From positions 3,382,711 through 3,446,710 of the forward strand of contig SCFE01000007.1 in NCBI GenBank assembly GCA_004352715.1: a stretch of DNA of 64,000 nucleotides. The letters run 5' to 3'. A program made the position numbers and the translations under genes. This document shows positions 1-10,066 of the stretch, piece by piece; within the stretch, counting starts at the first letter, position 1, and each line of letters starts with the position of its first letter. Under the pieces are notes generated by a model, which made no database searches, was not told the origin of the DNA, and saw only the letters and a list, made by a program, of their open reading frames with translations. Source of the stretch: Hofstenia miamia (taxonomy: Eukaryota > Xenacoelomorpha > Acoela).

Positions 1-630
1 NNNNNNNNNNNNNNNNNNNNNNNNNNNNNNNNNNNNNNNNNNNNNNNNNNNNNNNNNNNNNNNNNNNNNNNNNNNNNNNNNNNNNNNNNNNNNNNNNNNN
101 NNNNNNNNNNNNNNNNNNNNNNNNNNNNNNNNNNNNNNNNNNNNNNNNNNNNNNNNNNNNNNNNNNNNNNNNNNNNNNNNNNNNNNNNNNNNNNNNNNNN
201 NNNNNNNNNNNNNNNNNNNNNNNNNNNNNNNNNNNNNNNNNNNNNNNNNNNNNNNNNNNNNNNNNNNNNNNNNNNNNNNNNNNNNNNNNNNNNNNNNNNN
301 NNNNNNNNNNNNNNNNNNNNNNNNNNNNNNNNNNNNNNNNNNNNNNNNNNNNNNNNNNNNNNNNNNNNNNNNNNNNNNNNNNNNNNNNNNNNNNNNNNNN
401 NNNNNNNNNNNNNNNNNNNNNNNNNNNNNNNNNNNNNNNNNNNNNNNNNNNNNNNNNNNNNNNNNNNNNNNNNNNNNNNNNNNNNNNNNNNNNNNNNNNN
501 NNNNNNNNNNNNNNNNNNNNNNNNNNNNNNNNNNNNNNNNNNNNNNNNNNNNNNNNNNNNNNNNNNNNNNNNNNNNNNNNNNNNNNNNNNNNNNNNNNNN
601 NNNNNNNNNNNNNNNNNNNNNNNNNNNNNN
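1..630. other. Assembly gap
   Basis: Run of N; no sequence. It ends directly in a (TA)n tract, as most gaps in this window do, which suggests that AT microsatellites broke the assembly. Confidence 0.99.
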
Positions 631-1544
631 ATAATATATATATATATATATATGCATATGTAGAGAAGATATCGAGAGAAACTAAAGTGCTCAATTTGCA
701 TGAAAAATATAGACTCTGATTACAAGGATATACATAAGGATCAATGCAGTTTTTTTAAACGCGTCTTAATCACAAGGGCAAGCGACATTAAACTTTCAGC
801 AAAAAGAAGCCTAGACTTCAAAATGATGGTTATTCATAGGCAACAGCAACAACTGATCAAATAAATTTGCCAATTGCAAAGGAAGGTGAGAGAGACACAA
901 ACGATACAACTTCATTATCACTAATGACAACAATAACTAGGGTAAATAGGTTTGGAATATTTGACAAATAATTGCCAAATATTTGGATAATAATTTATAA
1001 GTTTTGCCATAATGGAAGGCCGCCAAATATTTGTACAATTTGTGCATTCATTAATTTAAGCTTATTTGATTAAATTTTAAAAAATTTTTGAAGCCAATAT
1101 AACGAAAATTTTAACATTGTTACGGAATACACGCAACATTGGTATAACTGCAAAAAGAAATTAAATACTTTTATTTATTTTGATTATGCTTTTATATGAA
1201 TTATAATCTTTTGTAAAAATTGGCCTTCATTGGAAGGAGGATTAACAGAAACGCTTAGCTAATAAATAACACCTTTTTTAAAGGTTAATGAAAGAGTTCA
1301 TAAAAATAGAAACAATAGTCAATGAGAAAACAGGTAGATGTTCCGTTGTTTGTAAAGTGTAGTATAAAAACCCTGTGAGAAGAGAAATAAATTGATGAAT
1401 TAAAACATTCAGGTTTATCTTTATTTTGTATCAGGTTTTGTTTATTACATAAATGTAAAGTTAAACGTTCGACACACCAGTAGATATTCAGGGACTCTCA
1501 CCGTTGCATTTCCGGCCGCTTGAGAGGCATCTTCAATTCAGCAA
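631..1544. other. AT-rich stretch, no gene seen
   Basis: Starts with a short (TA)n tract. No ORF with coding character and no recognisable repeat end. A small GC-richer patch lies near 1480-1530. This segment lies outside the recognisable inverted duplication that begins at about 1545. Confidence 0.6.
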
Positions 1545-1987
1545 TCTATTTATAATGTTAATGAATATTTATAATAAATTATATTTATATATATGCCTCA
1601 ACAACTACTAACAATAGAAAAAGTAATTTATAATACTTGCAATGATCTAGAAATGTTAAGCAAAATATTAATGCTGCAAACAAAAGAAGAACTATTACTG
1701 AATACTAACCATGAACAGCCTAAAATTCAAAAAAATATTAACTAATAATTATCCTATACACAATTCGCATGTAAAAGATAGATGCTCGTCCGATTTTAAA
1801 TAAGTCAATTATCATTACTACCACAAGTAAAATGATTTGGGGGAAGGACATCTTGCCGAGAACATTACTCGATATAAATAAGGAAGGGAGGGCGACATCT
1901 TGCCGAGAGCATTGCTCGATCTGCATAAGGAAGAGAAGGCGACATCTTGCCGAGAGAATGGCACAAATGAGGGAAGGAACTGATTAA

Positions 1988-2018
<31 letters not shown>

Positions 2019-2035
2019 GGTACGTACGTACGTAC
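1988..2035. repeat. (GT)n then (GTAC)n microsatellite
   Basis: A GT run grading into GGTG and then GTAC units. The inverted counterpart in the right arm lies at about 11150-11195. It marks the left-arm point where homology jumps from the 11.2-kb part of the right arm to the 15.5-kb part. Confidence 0.9.
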
Positions 2036-2160
2036 CTTCAAGTATCTTCATCCTTGAAAGAGAAAAGAGGATAGCTGTCTCAAACACAAATCTAAGCTGT
2101 CTATTTTTCAACCTCCGCTCTAAGGTGGCCTTCTATTACAGGTCGCCTTCAATTGCATTT

Positions 2161-2186
2161 GGCCTTCAATTACAGGTTTTACGGTA
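2161..2186. repeat. Single MITE terminus in left arm
   Basis: Matches the terminal inverted repeat found at both ends of the MITE at 10998-11519 (core CCTTCAATTACAGGTTTTAC). Only one end is present here because the left arm loses homology at the neighbouring GT tract, leaving a truncated MITE. Confidence 0.6.
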
Positions 2187-2601
2187 TATATTTTTTATGC
2201 CTCATACAACAAATTGTGGCATTCGGAGTATTCCCGGTGGAATAAAAATATTTATTTTCTTAATTTTACCAGCTTTACATCATATTTTGAATGATACAAT
2301 GAAACAGTCAGCATGTTAGTTGAGAATTTTAAATAGTGGAGCCATTTGTTTAGATTTAGCTATTATCAATTCAAATAAAAATATTTTCAATTGGTAATAA
2401 TTTAATATCAATTTTTCCTCAATATCAATGATCTGAGATGATATTGATATATTTCACACAAATAAATGTTATGCGATTTGACACAATAATTGGAAAAAGT
2501 ATATTTATATATTTTTATCCAATCAAATCACAGCAATATTTTAAATTTGAATATCTAATATATATTTGAAGATACAGTCAGCTGTATTTAATATTATACT
2601 A

Positions 2602-3117
2602 ATGGAGCAGATCAGTGTATTGAATGGTTGGCTTGCATTCTTAATAATATGCTTTTTAACTTCTCCAGAATTTTGTGCATCAAGCCAAATTAAGAAACAT
2701 ACGAAAACCAAATGTGCAAGAACTTGCGACATGAAAACATATACTGCATGTGCTAGCAACAACCACAAATATAAACACTCTGATATCATTTTATGCTCGT
2801 TTGAGAAGGAATCCCGATTTTATAGAAAAGAAGCAAAAGCCTTAAACGACTTCATTGTTAATGGAAGACTCTTTGAAATTACTGCTGTCAAAGAAATAGA
2901 TAAACATAGATATGACGTCACATTTAAGTTGCCAGTGAAGTCGGAAGTTGTGTTTGATTATAATGTTACAATTATGAATCAGCAGGAAATCAGCTATAAC
3001 AATAGCATGACGATCTACAAGGCACCATCTCTAACTCCATTACATAAACACATAATCATCAATCCCATTATTGATTTTATTGATACATTTTATATCGATA
3101 TTTTGTTATGTAGTTGT
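2602..3117 (+). CDS. Secreted FG-GAP-like protein, left copy, N-terminal exon
   Basis: The ATG at 2602 opens a peptide beginning MEQISVLNGWLAFLIICFL, a signal peptide (hydrophobic core residues about 8-20), then a lysine- and cysteine-bearing segment (cysteines near CARTC, TACAS and ILCSF) with several N-x-S/T sites. The frame stops at 3117, but the protein continues in another frame from an ATG preceded by a good acceptor (TAAGCAG) at 3128. The inverted copy has exactly the same frame change, so a short intron is more likely than a sequencing error. Phase-0 GT candidates exist in the 2930-2980 region (for example CCA/GTGAAG) but the donor is not settled, so the 3' end given is the ORF limit. 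Family of this N-terminal part: not recognised. Secretion is inferred from the signal peptide only. Confidence 0.6.
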
Positions 3118-3127
3118 TGATAAGCAG

Positions 3128-4477
3128 ATGCACTCTTTCCGAAGTTGTTCAGTTCAAATGCCTATTGGGGAAATGAATGAATATTCTCACAATTACGAAA
3201 TTTATAGTAATCAGTTGCATATGCATTTTGCACAGTTTTCTATGGAATATAATCTTCAAATTGCTACTTCTTTTGGCACAGGTAGTATTAATGTAAAACC
3301 CACTCCTGATAAAAAACCAGCTCATCTTGTAATAGATGTTTTGCCTGCTAATCTTACTGTGCCAGCCATAATGACATTTAGAGCGAATCATACAATAATT
3401 TGTGACGAGCAAAATCACATATCTGTTAAGGAAAGCTATGCGGTAAATTATGAAACGTTTACTAAAATAAGACCAAACAAATCAAATGAGCATCAACTGT
3501 TCTTTAACACATCTGAATGTGATTTATTGATTTTTGTAAACTGGTTTTCAAATTTGGATAAAGTTTGTTATTCAGAAACAAATAAGAATATTTTTGTTCT
3601 GAGTAACGTCCTAACAGCTATGGAAAATATCATTTTAATCACAAATGAGAGTATCATGTCGAAAAGGCCAGTATGCAAATTTAAAGCTCATGTTTTTAAG
3701 AATGATTTTTTTTGCTTTGATGAGGATGCAATCATACATATTTCACTAGTGAATTTCATTGTAAAAATATTTAAAAAGTTTCTTCCTTTTCCAATGAACA
3801 ATTCAGTCATAGATCTGGACTTCTATCCAACAAATGAAAACTGTTCAACTCAAAAAGTCTTAGGCATTATAGGTCAAACGAACGTCACCATTTTGGGTTT
3901 TTCAAGCAACGAATTTTTAAGGTTGAATTCATTTTCAGAGAATTCTTCCATTGTTATGCTAAGAGTTATTCCAAAAGATACATGCTTTGGTGCCTTAAAG
4001 AAGTTTTCATTGATTGTAGATGTTCTGGATGCCAATGGGCTTGAAGCAAATGTTCTTGATAATTGTGGAACTCTAGCTACCGAGTTTTATTTAAATTTGA
4101 GCATCTACTGCAAATCTTTCACAGTTTGTGTTCCATTCAAAAGATTTGAAGGTTTTTATGTTTATTATATATTAACACAGATTAATTCTCATCTTCTGTC
4201 ATACTTCAAAATCCCTTTTTTTTTACATGAAGATTTTGATGGAGACGGTATTATTGATGAATTCCATGTAGTAAAAAATGCCCACAAAAAATTTGTAATC
4301 CACAATGTTTTCAGTACTTTATTTGTTAGAAATTATAGAGATAACTTGGAGTATTTTTGGTGTGATTACATTGATACCAAAGTCTCTGTGATTGATGTAA
4401 ATTCAGATGGATTTGGTGACGTCGTCTGCACATTAGCTAATAAAACTGTTATTGCATACAATTTAGCGAACCCCTAA
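3128..4477 (+). CDS. Secreted FG-GAP-like protein, left copy, main exon
   Basis: About 449 residues to a TAA at 4477. The body is rich in N-x-S/T glycosylation sites and beta-type hydrophobic alternation. The C-terminus holds two Asp-rich loops, HEDFDGDGIIDE and DVNSDGFGDVVC, about 65 residues apart. Both have the DxDxDG / DxNxDG spacing of calcium-binding loops in FG-GAP/VCBS repeats (integrin-alpha-like propellers) and end in a hydrophobic strand. Only this C-terminal part resembles a known fold; the N-terminal 350 residues are not recognised. The reading frame is open across its whole length in both inverted copies, which argues that both are or recently were functional. The ligand and role are unknown; a cell-surface or secreted adhesion or matrix protein is a guess. 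No transmembrane anchor is visible at the C-terminus. Confidence 0.65.
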   Translation: MHSFRSCSVQMPIGEMNEYSHNYEIYSNQLHMHFAQFSMEYNLQIATSFGTGSINVKPTPDKKPAHLVIDVLPANLTVPAIMTFRANHTIICDEQNHISVKESYAVNYETFTKIRPNKSNEHQLFFNTSECDLLIFVNWFSNLDKVCYSETNKNIFVLSNVLTAMENIILITNESIMSKRPVCKFKAHVFKNDFFCFDEDAIIHISLVNFIVKIFKKFLPFPMNNSVIDLDFYPTNENCSTQKVLGIIGQTNVTILGFSSNEFLRLNSFSENSSIVMLRVIPKDTCFGALKKFSLIVDVLDANGLEANVLDNCGTLATEFYLNLSIYCKSFTVCVPFKRFEGFYVYYILTQINSHLLSYFKIPFFLHEDFDGDGIIDEFHVVKNAHKKFVIHNVFSTLFVRNYRDNLEYFWCDYIDTKVSVIDVNSDGFGDVVCTLANKTVIAYNLANP

Positions 4478-4876
4478 AGGTACAAAAGTGAATGCATTAT
4501 TTTACCTGTTGACGGTTTCTATTTGCATGTACCTCTTTGGATATTCTTAGACTTTGAACTCTGTGTGAGATTGCTTGTAGGCACTGCTTTTCATTTATCT
4601 ATAATATGTATGACAGTCAATGTCAGTTAAAGATGTATTTTTTCAAAGACTGCTAAAATATATACTATTAAGCAAGTTTTGTTTGGTAAAATGACATACA
4701 TTGCGTTTCAATGGAACACTTTGGTTTGTTCGCATTTAAGGCTAGAAAACAATAATTATCTCTCATGAATGCATGACAGATACTTCTGAGGGTAAAGAAA
4801 AAACAAATACTTTAAGTCACACTTATTACTTTAACTGAAATTATTGCATGCGCAATACCTTAAATAAGATACTTAT

Positions 4877-4878
<2 letters not shown>

Positions 4879-4928
<50 letters not shown>
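4879..4928. repeat. (TA)n microsatellite
   Basis: About 25 TA units at the inner edge of the left arm; the right arm has a counterpart at about 8272-8345. It may have been the site where the inverted duplication joined. Confidence 0.95.
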
Positions 4929-4931
<3 letters not shown>

Positions 4932-5039
4932 AGACAAATTTATTCAAAATCATACATGCTTCGCTACATAATCATAGCTTCATCAGTGATAAAATTCAGG
5001 GAATTAAATATGGGTTTAAATAGATGTAATATTTTGAAA

Positions 5040-5620
5040 TAATGTAATTGTTTATTTAATAGATTGATGTTTAATTCTGTTATAATAATTGCTTCTGACA
5101 TTTTCGTGTAATTGGTCTTAGTTAAAATTATAAAATTTCTTTCTTTTGGTAATTACAACAAATTTGAAATTTTAGATGGCCCTTTGGTATTCTTTAATCC
5201 TAATTTATAGATGGTGCGTTGTTTCACCAATGTATGATACTGGAGGAATCCAAATGCATCGGAATAGGATCTTTTTACTGAAAAATGATAAGTCTTTGTT
5301 GAAGTTAATGTTGGGATTATTTTTGTTTCATAATTGCGGAATTTTCTATTGATGTTTTGAATTTGTTGCTTTAGGTATTTTTCTTGTTATTCAATATATG
5401 GTAAGCTCCGATATATGTTTTTTAAGTTGTCTTTACTTTGTTGTTTTTTGTTATTTTTGAAGAATTAGTCTAAGTATTTTCTTATAAGACGGGGAGGATA
5501 TCCATTATCTAAAAGTATTGAAAAAAATTGTCAATTGCTTCTGTAAGGTTGCAAATCTTTATAGCTCTGTCGTGTCTAGATAGATATTGTGCATGAGACG
5601 TCTGTAGCAGTAGTAACTAA
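5040..5620 (-). mobile_element. Penelope-like retroelement remnant (RT tail plus GIY-YIG)
   Basis: Read on the minus strand. Near 5500-5590 there is an RT-tail peptide that, after a one-base frame slip, carries DNGYPPRLIRKYLD, the NGYP box typical of the C-terminal part of Penelope-like RTs. Near 5180-5270 follows SYIGETTHHL, a stop, then IRIKEYQRAI, a GIY-YIG nuclease motif in its usual Penelope position. Stops and shifts show it is dead. It lies in the loop between the two arms, so it may have arrived after the duplication. The RT core with catalytic aspartates is not visible. Confidence 0.75.
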
Positions 5621-6121
5621 TATGCAACTTTATATATTAAACGTAATATTAAAGTTCAATCAGTTCAAATATTGAAATGTGTATTCTTTTCAAATATTTA
5701 GAGTTTTAGATATATTTTTATAAGACTTTCTAGTGGGGCCGTGCCCTATGCACTGCTTAATGTTGATGACATTTATATGTACTCGCAGTAGGCCATTATA
5801 GTCGTGATAACAGCTTTGAAAAGCAATTTATATTTTATAATTTCGAAAAATTTTGCTCTTCAACGGCCATTTGTGTGCATTTCTAGTTCCCTTAGAAGTG
5901 TTCTTAAATTCTAAAACATTGAAAGACTTAATCTTTAGCTTCTCTCCCTAATAATAAATCCAGATACAAACAAATGCAAATTAGATCTAAATGTAATACT
6001 AATACAGGTGGCACATATACTTAAAACATAGAATCTTATAATATGCTTACATCCAGTGGGGATCTAGGAATTTCTGGTGGGGTGTATCCTTATAGTTTAG
6101 AAATTATATATATATATATAT
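5621..6121. other. No gene seen; possible hAT-type terminus at 6054
   Basis: AT-rich. CAGTGGGGATCTAGGAATT at 6054 resembles the CAGTGGCGGATC start of many hAT elements and MITEs. The partner end would lie in the following gap, so this stays a hint. Confidence 0.4.
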
Positions 6122-7121
6122 NNNNNNNNNNNNNNNNNNNNNNNNNNNNNNNNNNNNNNNNNNNNNNNNNNNNNNNNNNNNNNNNNNNNNNNNNNNNNNN
6201 NNNNNNNNNNNNNNNNNNNNNNNNNNNNNNNNNNNNNNNNNNNNNNNNNNNNNNNNNNNNNNNNNNNNNNNNNNNNNNNNNNNNNNNNNNNNNNNNNNNN
6301 NNNNNNNNNNNNNNNNNNNNNNNNNNNNNNNNNNNNNNNNNNNNNNNNNNNNNNNNNNNNNNNNNNNNNNNNNNNNNNNNNNNNNNNNNNNNNNNNNNNN
6401 NNNNNNNNNNNNNNNNNNNNNNNNNNNNNNNNNNNNNNNNNNNNNNNNNNNNNNNNNNNNNNNNNNNNNNNNNNNNNNNNNNNNNNNNNNNNNNNNNNNN
6501 NNNNNNNNNNNNNNNNNNNNNNNNNNNNNNNNNNNNNNNNNNNNNNNNNNNNNNNNNNNNNNNNNNNNNNNNNNNNNNNNNNNNNNNNNNNNNNNNNNNN
6601 NNNNNNNNNNNNNNNNNNNNNNNNNNNNNNNNNNNNNNNNNNNNNNNNNNNNNNNNNNNNNNNNNNNNNNNNNNNNNNNNNNNNNNNNNNNNNNNNNNNN
6701 NNNNNNNNNNNNNNNNNNNNNNNNNNNNNNNNNNNNNNNNNNNNNNNNNNNNNNNNNNNNNNNNNNNNNNNNNNNNNNNNNNNNNNNNNNNNNNNNNNNN
6801 NNNNNNNNNNNNNNNNNNNNNNNNNNNNNNNNNNNNNNNNNNNNNNNNNNNNNNNNNNNNNNNNNNNNNNNNNNNNNNNNNNNNNNNNNNNNNNNNNNNN
6901 NNNNNNNNNNNNNNNNNNNNNNNNNNNNNNNNNNNNNNNNNNNNNNNNNNNNNNNNNNNNNNNNNNNNNNNNNNNNNNNNNNNNNNNNNNNNNNNNNNNN
7001 NNNNNNNNNNNNNNNNNNNNNNNNNNNNNNNNNNNNNNNNNNNNNNNNNNNNNNNNNNNNNNNNNNNNNNNNNNNNNNNNNNNNNNNNNNNNNNNNNNNN
7101 NNNNNNNNNNNNNNNNNNNNN
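6122..7121. other. Assembly gap (1000 N)
   Basis: Exactly 1000 N, a scaffolding placeholder of unknown true length. It begins in a (TA)n tract and ends inside a third copy of the FG-GAP gene 3' flank. Long X-filled reading frames across it are meaningless. Confidence 0.99.
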
Positions 7122-7353
7122 AGTGTCCACATTGAAACGCAATGTATGTAATTTTACCAAAGAAAATATATATTTTAGCAGTCTTTGAAAAAAGTCTTTG
7201 AAAAAATATATTAACTGTCAAATATATTATAGATAAATGAAAAGCATAAATGAAAAGCAGTGCCACCAAGCAATCTAAGTCTCAGAATATCCAAAGAGGT
7301 ACATGCAAATAGAAACAGTCAATAGGTAAAATAATGCATTCGCTTTTGTACCT

Positions 7354-7614
7354 TTAGGGGTTCGCTAAATTGTATGCAATAACAGTCTTATTAGCTAATG
7401 TGCAGACGACGTCACCAAAGCCATCTGAATTTACATCAATCACAGAGACTTTGGTATCAATGTAATCACACCAAAAATACTCCAAGTTATCTCTATAATC
7501 TCTCATAAGTAAAGTACTGAAAACATTGTGGATTACAAATTTTTTGTCGGCATTTTTTGCTACATGGAATTCATCAATAATACCGTCTCCATCAAAATCT
7601 TCATGTAAAAAAAA
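7354..7614 (-). pseudogene. Third, truncated copy of FG-GAP-like gene (C-terminus only)
   Basis: Minus strand, about 87 residues covering both calcium loops (HEDFDGDGIIDE; DVNSDGFGDVVC) and the same NLANP terminus as the full copies. Homology to 8466-8960 includes the 3' flank from 7122. Homology stops exactly at the single N at 7615, beyond which the sequence is unrelated. It may be a genuine truncated duplicate, but the N junction makes a misjoined contig or a split haplotype at least as likely. The few amino-acid differences (for example HVAKNADKK against HVVRNAHKK) show that it is not an identical copy of its neighbour. Confidence 0.75.
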
Positions 7615-7686
7615 NCTTTTGTTGTGACAAAAGTGATGAATCGAAATTTGTATGAGTAAAAAAAACAACTTAAATTTCATTTATTT

Positions 7687-7860
7687 TTAGGCACGAATTC
7701 TATCTTTGAAGGGCAAAGCTTCTTTGTGACCTTCAATTAATGCAATGCTACGTTTCGCCTTATCTCGTGAGCTCTCCTCCAAAATTAATATTTCCGGTGC
7801 AAATGGAAAAATTTCTTTTTTAAAGTGCAAGTTATTCTCTGTTTTAAAGAGTATAAGCAT
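7687..7860 (-). CDS. Small ORF or terminal exon, 57 aa, unrecognised
   Basis: Minus-strand ORF with ATG at 7860 and TAA at 7687-7689. The peptide is hydrophilic and protein-like, ending EGHKEALPFKDRIRA, with a charged EESSRDKAKRS stretch. Base composition is clearly less AT-rich than the surroundings. It could be the last exon of a host gene whose other exons are absent because the segment is joined to the left by a single N (7615). Family not recognised. Confidence 0.35.
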   Translation of the reverse strand: MLILFKTENNLHFKKEIFPFAPEILILEESSRDKAKRSIALIEGHKEALPFKDRIRA

Positions 7861-7993
7861 GCTTATTATGTATTTATAAAATACAATTAATGAATATAAG
7901 GTAGTATACCCGGTACTACATTTCGTATAATTCGTGACGAAATTTCATATTATTTATGTATTTTAAAAAATATCTTAATTATATACATTTTTA

Positions 7994-8107
7994 GAGGCCG
8001 TGCGATTAAATAAAGAAACAGCTTCAGCACTAGATTCAGAAGTTCAAGAGGCCGCTAGACGCTTCTTGAAGGATGCTAGAATTATTCAAAAGAAACGACG
8101 CGCCTAG
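7994..8107 (+). CDS. Candidate C-terminal exon, about 38 aa, unrecognised
   Basis: After an acceptor-like TTTTTAG at 7988-7994 the plus strand encodes an EAVRLNKETASALDSEV segment followed by QEAARRFLKDARIIQKKRRA and a TAG at 8105. The amphipathic, basic-ended peptide and local rise in GC look like a real terminal exon. No upstream exon was found in the window, and the minus-strand ORF at 7687-7860 points away from it. Family not recognised. Confidence 0.4.
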   Translation, partial: EAVRLNKETASALDSEVQEAARRFLKDARIIQKKRRA

Positions 8108-8270
8108 TCCGCTGATGAAGACAGCTTTTAATTTTCTTTGATGATTATATGTAATATTAATATATTTGGGGCATTGTGCAACTTTCGATTTACTTAATTT
8201 TAGAGAATTATTTCTTATTTTCAAGCATTAGTTAATTTGTTTAGATAATGGAATTTGTCTATTTGTGGAA

Positions 8271-8271
<1 letters not shown>

Positions 8272-8345
<74 letters not shown>
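8272..8345. repeat. (TA)n microsatellite
   Basis: Two adjoining TA runs at the inner edge of the right arm, counterpart of 4879-4928. Confidence 0.95.
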
Positions 8346-8349
<4 letters not shown>

Positions 8350-8709
8350 CTGTTAAAGTAATAAGTGTGACTTAAAGTATTTGTTTTTTCTTTACCCTCA
8401 GAAGTATCTGTCATGCATTCATGAAAGATAATTATTGTTTTCTAGCCTTAAATGCAAAAAAACCAAAGTGTCCCATTGAAACTCAATGTATGTCATTTTA
8501 CCAAACAAAACTTGCTTAATATTATATATTTTAGCAGTCTTTGAAAAAATATATCTTTAACTGATAGTGACTGTCATATATATTATAGATAAATGAAAAG
8601 CAGTGCCTACAAGCAATCTGACACAGAGTTCAAAGTCTAAGAATATCCAAAGAGGTACATGCAAATAGAAACAGTCAATAGGTAAAATAATGCATTCGCT
8701 TTTGTACCT

Positions 8710-10059
8710 TTAGGGGTTCGCTAAATTGTATGCAATAACAGTCTTATTAGCTAATGTGCAGACGACGTCACCAAAGCCATCTGAATTTACATCAATTACA
8801 GAGACTTTGGTATCAATGTAATCACACCAAAAATACTCCAAGTTATCTCTATAATCTTTCATAAGTAAAGTACTGAAAACATTGTGGATTACAAATTTTT
8901 TGTGGGCATTTCTTACTACATGCAATTCATCAATAATACCGTCTCCATCAAAATCTTCATGTAAAACAAAGGGGATTTTGAAGTATGACAGAAGATGAGA
9001 ATGAATCTGTTCTAATTTAAAATAAACATAAAACTCTTCAAACCTCTTGAACGGAACATGAACTGTGAATGTGTTGCAGTAGATGTGCAATGTTAGATAA
9101 AACTCGGTAGCTAGAGTTCCACAATTATCAAGAACATTTGCCTCAAGCCCATTGGCATCCAGAACATCTACAATCAATGAAAACTTCTTTAAGGCACCAA
9201 AGCATGTATCTTTTGGAATAACTCTTAGCATAACAATGGAAGAATTCTCTGAAAATGAATTCAACTTTAAAAATTCATTGCTTGAAAAACCCAAAATGGT
9301 GACGTTCGTTTGACCTATAATGCCTAAGACTTTTTGAGTTGAACAGTTTTTATTTGTTGGATAAAAGTCCAGATCTATGACTGAATTGTTCATTGGAAAA
9401 GGAAGAAACTTTTTAAATATTTTTACAATGAAATTCACTAGTGAAATATGTATGATTGCATCCTCATCAAAGCAAAAAAAATCATTCTTAAAAACATGAG
9501 CTTTAAATTTGCATACTGGCCTTTTTGACACGATACTCTCATTTGTGATTAAAATGATATTTTCCGAAGCTGTTAGGACGTTACTCAGAAAAAAAATAGT
9601 CTTATTTGTTTCTGAATAACAGACTTTATCCAAATTTGAAAACCAATTTACAAAAAGCAATAAATCACATTCAGATGTGTTAAAGAACAGTTGATGCTCA
9701 TTTGATTTGTTTGGTCTTATTTTAGTAAACGTTTCATAATTTACCACATAGTTTTCCTTAACAGATATGTGATTTTGCTCGTCACAAATTATTGTATGAT
9801 TCGCTCTAAATGTCATTATGGCTGGCAGGGTAAGATTAGCAGGCAAAACATCTATTACAAGATGAGCTGGTCTTTTATCAGGAGTGGGTTTTACATTAAT
9901 ACTACCTGTGCCAAAAGAAGTAGCAATTTGAAGATTATATTCCAAAAAAAACTGTGCAAAATGCATATGCAACTGATTACTATAAATTTCGTAATTGTGA
10001 GAATATTCATTCATTTCCCCAATGGGCATTTGAACTGAACAACTTCGGAAAGAGTGCAT
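8710..10059 (-). CDS. Secreted FG-GAP-like protein, right copy, main exon
   Basis: Minus-strand counterpart of 3128-4477, same length, frame open throughout. The two Asp-rich calcium loops are intact (HEDFDGDGIIDE and DVNSDGFGDVVC). Differences from the left copy are spread out, with the densest cluster just before the first loop (residues about 335-375: LTLHIYCNTFTVHVPF against LNLSIYCKSFTVCVPF). That local divergence could be relaxed constraint or selection for difference. The acceptor before the ATG at 10059 matches the left copy. Confidence 0.65.
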   Translation of the reverse strand: MHSFRSCSVQMPIGEMNEYSHNYEIYSNQLHMHFAQFFLEYNLQIATSFGTGSINVKPTPDKRPAHLVIDVLPANLTLPAIMTFRANHTIICDEQNHISVKENYVVNYETFTKIRPNKSNEHQLFFNTSECDLLLFVNWFSNLDKVCYSETNKTIFFLSNVLTASENIILITNESIVSKRPVCKFKAHVFKNDFFCFDEDAIIHISLVNFIVKIFKKFLPFPMNNSVIDLDFYPTNKNCSTQKVLGIIGQTNVTILGFSSNEFLKLNSFSENSSIVMLRVIPKDTCFGALKKFSLIVDVLDANGLEANVLDNCGTLATEFYLTLHIYCNTFTVHVPFKRFEEFYVYFKLEQIHSHLLSYFKIPFVLHEDFDGDGIIDELHVVRNAHKKFVIHNVFSTLLMKDYRDNLEYFWCDYIDTKVSVIDVNSDGFGDVVCTLANKTVIAYNLANP

Positions 10060-10066
10060 CTGCTTA

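Larger units (their letters stand above)
1545..4840 (+). repeat. Left arm of large inverted duplication
   Basis: From about 1990 to 4840 this arm is the near-identical reverse complement of 8350-11200. From about 1545 to 1980 it is the reverse complement of 15545-16100 (for example the run near 1760-1850 reappears inverted near 15640-15760). The right arm therefore holds about 4.3 kb that the left arm lacks. The arm carries one copy of the FG-GAP-like secreted protein gene. The inner end runs into (TA)n tracts on both sides. The proteins in the two arms are roughly 95% identical, so the duplication is fairly recent. Confidence 0.9.

Noticed and set aside
4848-5042. IYIYIY-rich ORF
   Set aside because: Translation of a (TA)n microsatellite; the same applies near 45209-45448, 62068-62253 and 63360-63581.
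6043-7269. Long ORFs on both strands across N runs
   Set aside because: They are read through undefined bases and (TA)n tracts; no sequence supports them. The same holds for 13324-13671, 14845-15470, 19140-19407, 34074-35360 and 38018-38254.
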